The notes under the pieces were generated by a model. That model was not told where the DNA came from, did no database searches, and saw only the letters and a program-made list of their open reading frames with translations. The position numbers and the translations under genes were made by a program. From G965250275 sp965250275 (GTDB lineage: Bacteria > Pseudomonadota > Alphaproteobacteria > Rhodobacterales > Rhodobacteraceae): a stretch of DNA of 64,000 nt. Below are positions 61,423 to 64,000 of this stretch, one piece after another (positions within the stretch are counted from its first letter, which is position 1; every line of letters starts with the position of its first letter). The stretch spans positions 1,550,001 to 1,614,000 of the forward strand of contig OZ252297.1 of the NCBI GenBank assembly GCA_965250275.1. Direction: 5' to 3'.

Positions 61423-63375
61423 ATGACAGACCTCCTCTCCGGCGTGGCCCCAAACGAATACGATGCCTCTTCTATCGAAGTGCTGGAAGACATGGAGCAC
61501 GTCCGCCTTCGGCCAGGTATGTATATCGGAGGCAAAGACGATCGCGCGCTGCATCACATGGTGGCGGAGATCTTCGACAACTCGATGGACGAGGCCGTTG
61601 CCGGGCATGCCACATGGATTGAGGTTGAACTGCACGAAAACGGTCATGTGTCTGTGCGGGACAACGGGCGCGGGATACCCACGGGTCCGCACCCAAAGGA
61701 CCCTTCCAAAAGCGCGCTTGAGATCATTTTTTGTACCCTGAACGCTGGCGGCAAGTTCTCTGGCGACAGCTACGAAACTTCGGGTGGGTTGCATGGCGTG
61801 GGCTCGTCGGTCGTCAACGCGCTGTCGGATCACCTGCGCGTCGAGGTGGCGCGCAACCGTGAGCTCTATGCGATGGAGTTTTCGCGCGGCATCCCACAGG
61901 GCAAACTCGAAAAGATCGGAACCGCTCCCAATCGGCGCGGTACCTCGGTCACGTTCCACCCGGACGCTGAGATTTTTGGCTCGCTCAAACTGAAGCCTGC
62001 ACGTTTGTTCAAGATGGCGCGGTCCAAGGCCTATCTCTTCTCAGGTGTGGAGATTCGCTGGAAGTGCGGCATCAACGATGGCGAAACGCCGATGGAGGCC
62101 CGGTTTCACTTCCCCGGCGGGCTGGCGGACTATCTCAACGAGGCGCTGGGCGGGGCCACGACCTATGCCGATGCGCCGTTTTCGGGCTCTGTCTCATTCG
62201 ACAAGTTCAATGCGCCGGGCAAGGTCGAATGGGCCATCAACTGGACCCCGTCGCGAGACGGTTTCATCCAGAGCTATTGCAACACCGTGCCCACGCCCGA
62301 AGGCGGGACCCACGAAGCGGGGTTCTGGGCCGCGATCCTGAAAGGGATCAAGGCTTATGGAGAACTGGTCAACAACAAGAAGGCGGGCACGATCACGCGT
62401 GAGGACCTGACAACGGGGGCAGGGGCGCTGGTCTCCTGTTTCATCCGGGAGCCGGAATTCGTGGGCCAGACCAAAGACCGGCTGGCCACCGTCGATGCGC
62501 AGCGCATGGTGGAAAACTCGGTTCGGGACCATTTCGACAACTGGCTGGCAGCGGACACCAAGTCGGCAGGCGCGATCCTCGATTTCCTGGTTCTGCGGGC
62601 CGAAGAGCGCCTGCGCCGGCGGCAGGAGAAAGAAACGGCGCGCAAGTCAGCGACCAAGAAGCTGCGCCTGCCGGGCAAACTGGTTGATTGTTCGCAAAAC
62701 AACCGCGAGGGCACCGAGCTTTTTATTGTCGAGGGCGACAGTGCGGGCGGGTCAGCGAAAATGGCGCGCGATCGCAAGACCCAGGCGCTGCTGCCCTTGC
62801 GGGGCAAGATCCTGAACGTGCTGGGGGCGGCCTCGGCCAAGCTTGGATCAAACGCCGAAATCTCGGACCTGACACAGGCGCTGGGCGTGGGATTGGGCAG
62901 CAAGTTCAACATCGATGATCTGCGCTACGACAAGATCATTATCATGACCGACGCTGACGTGGACGGCGCGCATATTGCATCTCTGCTGATGACATTCTTC
63001 TTCACCCAAATGCGCCCGATGATTGATGCCGGGCATTTATACCTAGCCTGCCCGCCGCTCTTCCGGCTGACCCAGGGCGCCAAGCGGGTCTATTGCCTGG
63101 ACGAGGCGGAGAAGGCTGAGTGGCTGGAGAAAGGCCTGGGCGGCAAGGGCAAGATTGATGTGTCGCGCTTTAAGGGTCTGGGTGAAATGGACGCCAAGGA
63201 TCTGAAAGAAACGACGATGGATCCGAACTCACGCAAGCTGATCCGGGTCACGATTGACGAGGACGAACCCGGTGAAACCGGCGCGCTGGTGGAACAGCTG
63301 ATGGGCAAGAAACCCGAACTGCGGTTCCAGTACATTCAGGAGAATGCCCGGTTCGTGGAGGAGCTGGATGTTTGA
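61423..63375 (+). CDS. parE: DNA topoisomerase IV subunit B
   Basis: 650 residues, ATPase subunit of topoisomerase IV, which unlinks daughter chromosomes with ParC. GHKL ATPase (EIFDNSMDEAVAGHA; DNGRGIPTGPHP; GGLHGVGSSVVNALS), transducer domain, and TOPRIM (EGDSAGGSAKMARDR; MTDADVDGAHIASLL). Start placed at MTDLLSGVAPNEY (61423), the usual family start; an earlier ATG at 61390 lacks a ribosome site. Confidence 0.95.
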   Translation: MTDLLSGVAPNEYDASSIEVLEDMEHVRLRPGMYIGGKDDRALHHMVAEIFDNSMDEAVAGHATWIEVELHENGHVSVRDNGRGIPTGPHPKDPSKSALEIIFCTLNAGGKFSGDSYETSGGLHGVGSSVVNALSDHLRVEVARNRELYAMEFSRGIPQGKLEKIGTAPNRRGTSVTFHPDAEIFGSLKLKPARLFKMARSKAYLFSGVEIRWKCGINDGETPMEARFHFPGGLADYLNEALGGATTYADAPFSGSVSFDKFNAPGKVEWAINWTPSRDGFIQSYCNTVPTPEGGTHEAGFWAAILKGIKAYGELVNNKKAGTITREDLTTGAGALVSCFIREPEFVGQTKDRLATVDAQRMVENSVRDHFDNWLAADTKSAGAILDFLVLRAEERLRRRQEKETARKSATKKLRLPGKLVDCSQNNREGTELFIVEGDSAGGSAKMARDRKTQALLPLRGKILNVLGAASAKLGSNAEISDLTQALGVGLGSKFNIDDLRYDKIIIMTDADVDGAHIASLLMTFFFTQMRPMIDAGHLYLACPPLFRLTQGAKRVYCLDEAEKAEWLEKGLGGKGKIDVSRFKGLGEMDAKDLKETTMDPNSRKLIRVTIDEDEPGETGALVEQLMGKKPELRFQYIQENARFVEELDV

Positions 63376-63441
63376 GGGGTCATTTCCTGCGGGAAAGGAC
63401 CGAGGCGCTTCGACTGGGCGCTCGTGTGAATGTCCGAAGGT

Positions 63442-63460
63442 CCCTTGGGGGATCCAAGGG
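63442..63460 (+). terminator. Hairpin downstream of parE
   Basis: CCCTTGG (63442-63448) and CCAAGGG (63454-63460), loop GGGAT: a perfect 7-bp stem about 65 bases after the parE stop. No U-run; possible transcript end. The rest of 63376-63613 shows nothing recognisable. Confidence 0.4.
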
Positions 63461-63613
63461 GTGGCCTTTGGGATTGATCATCTGAAAGAGACGAGGCGCC
63501 GCACCCACAATTGGCGCATGGACTAGGCCGCCAATTGGCACCGCTGATCTTGATTGCAAAACCCTCTTACGCCATCATCTAACCTTCATCCCCACCCCCC
63601 AAGGAGCCTGCCC

Positions 63614-64000
63614 ATGATCAGCGATGCACCCACGCGGCAACAAGCACTTGATCTTGTGGCGGGCGTCGAACGTGCCTTTGGCTCGCACGACATCGACATG
63701 ATCATGGCGGGGTTTACGGAGGATGTGACGGTCCGTTTCGCCGACCAGCCCGAGATTCAGGGACAGGATGCGGTGCGCCAGTTCCTCGAGGCTCGCTTTG
63801 CGCGGCAGAAGGGGTACACCCTGACCAAGACCATGCGCATGCATGAGGGCAACATGATCGGCAACTATTGGGTCGGCGATTGGGAAGATGCCTTTACGGG
63901 CCAGCAGATGAGCGGTCTGGGCACCGAGTTCTGGACCGTCCGCGACGGCAAGGTTGCCGTGTGGGAGGCCGCCTTCAGCGTCTGGGATCGCAACGCCCCC
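63614..64000 (+). CDS. SnoaL/NTF2-like protein (partial)
   Basis: First 129 codons; the window ends before a stop. MISDAPTRQQALDLVAGVERAFGSHDIDMIMAGFTEDVTVRFADQ opens an NTF2-like/SnoaL fold (DIDMIMAGFTEDVTV, IQGQDAVRQFLEARF, GTEFWTVRDGKVAVWEAAFSVWD). Such folds bind small ligands or act as isomerases. AAGGAG precedes the ATG. Confidence 0.8.
   Translation, partial: MISDAPTRQQALDLVAGVERAFGSHDIDMIMAGFTEDVTVRFADQPEIQGQDAVRQFLEARFARQKGYTLTKTMRMHEGNMIGNYWVGDWEDAFTGQQMSGLGTEFWTVRDGKVAVWEAAFSVWDRNAP

Noticed and set aside
1..64000. tRNA, rRNA, CRISPR, insertion sequence or prophage
   Set aside because: Looked for on both strands by eye; none seen.

Overview
The window is a gene-dense, GC-rich stretch (about 60% GC by eye) of the chromosome of an alphaproteobacterium. 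It is most likely a marine member of the Rhodobacterales (Roseobacter group). The reasons are a CcrM adenine methyltransferase with GANTC sites in its own leader, a short prolyl-tRNA synthetase without the inserted editing domain, a PccR/ScfR-type regulator beside propionyl-CoA carboxylase, an Hda-PerM-Ppk-Ppx cluster, and choline-sulfate and choline uptake genes typical of this group. I see no rRNA, tRNA, CRISPR array, transposase or prophage. Genus cannot be decided from the sequence alone.

Layout. 1-5.6 kb: choline/glycine-betaine supply (choW partial and choX on the minus strand; betI, betC, betA on the plus strand) around a palindromic probable BetI operator; betB is not here. 5.8-19.2 kb: propionate assimilation (pccR regulator, an MFS exporter, pccB, several small genes, pccA, a sulfotransferase-like gene, methylmalonyl-CoA mutase) with TTTGCAAA-type sites before pccR and pccB, a candidate small RNA with a strong terminator, and several strong hairpins. 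19.3-22.5 kb: short housekeeping-type genes (VOC, GNAT, TerB/J-domain, endonuclease/phosphatase family). 22.5-28.1 kb, minus strand: perM, hda, ppk1 and ppx, an apparent operon joining replication control with polyphosphate metabolism. 28.4-35.4 kb: lipase-like lipoprotein, fasciclin protein, then proS, an FkbM-like gene, a GT25 glycosyltransferase, lolC/E and lolD.

35.4-43.5 kb: CoA-transferase, DsbA-like protein, DciA-like protein, mutY, an AlkB-type membrane hydroxylase, a membrane class III cyclase, ccrM and rnhB. 43.5-50.6 kb: small secreted and membrane proteins (including a membrane-tethered winged-helix protein), a glutamine amidotransferase, an AEC transporter, a second class III cyclase fused to a DUF427 domain, an Ldh-family dehydrogenase and a DMT-type transporter. 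50.8-64 kb: two tandem cytochromes c, an HExxH lipoprotein, a Tag-like glycosylase, a thioesterase, a MATE exporter, DUF2461, ppk2, hydrolases, a GST, an AhpD-like protein, a second lipase-like protein, parE and a truncated SnoaL-like gene.

How the parts fit: choline-O-sulfate or choline is imported and oxidised under BetI control; propionyl-CoA is carboxylated and rearranged toward succinyl-CoA under PccR control; Ppk1, Ppx and Ppk2 give a full polyphosphate cycle; CcrM, Hda, DciA and ParE serve the replication cycle. The most unusual items are the candidate sRNA before pccA, the hairpin buried in the start of the gene at 10980, the DUF427-cyclase fusion, the membrane-anchored winged-helix protein and the two perfect palindromes before the fasciclin gene. 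No wholly new multi-gene system is evident.
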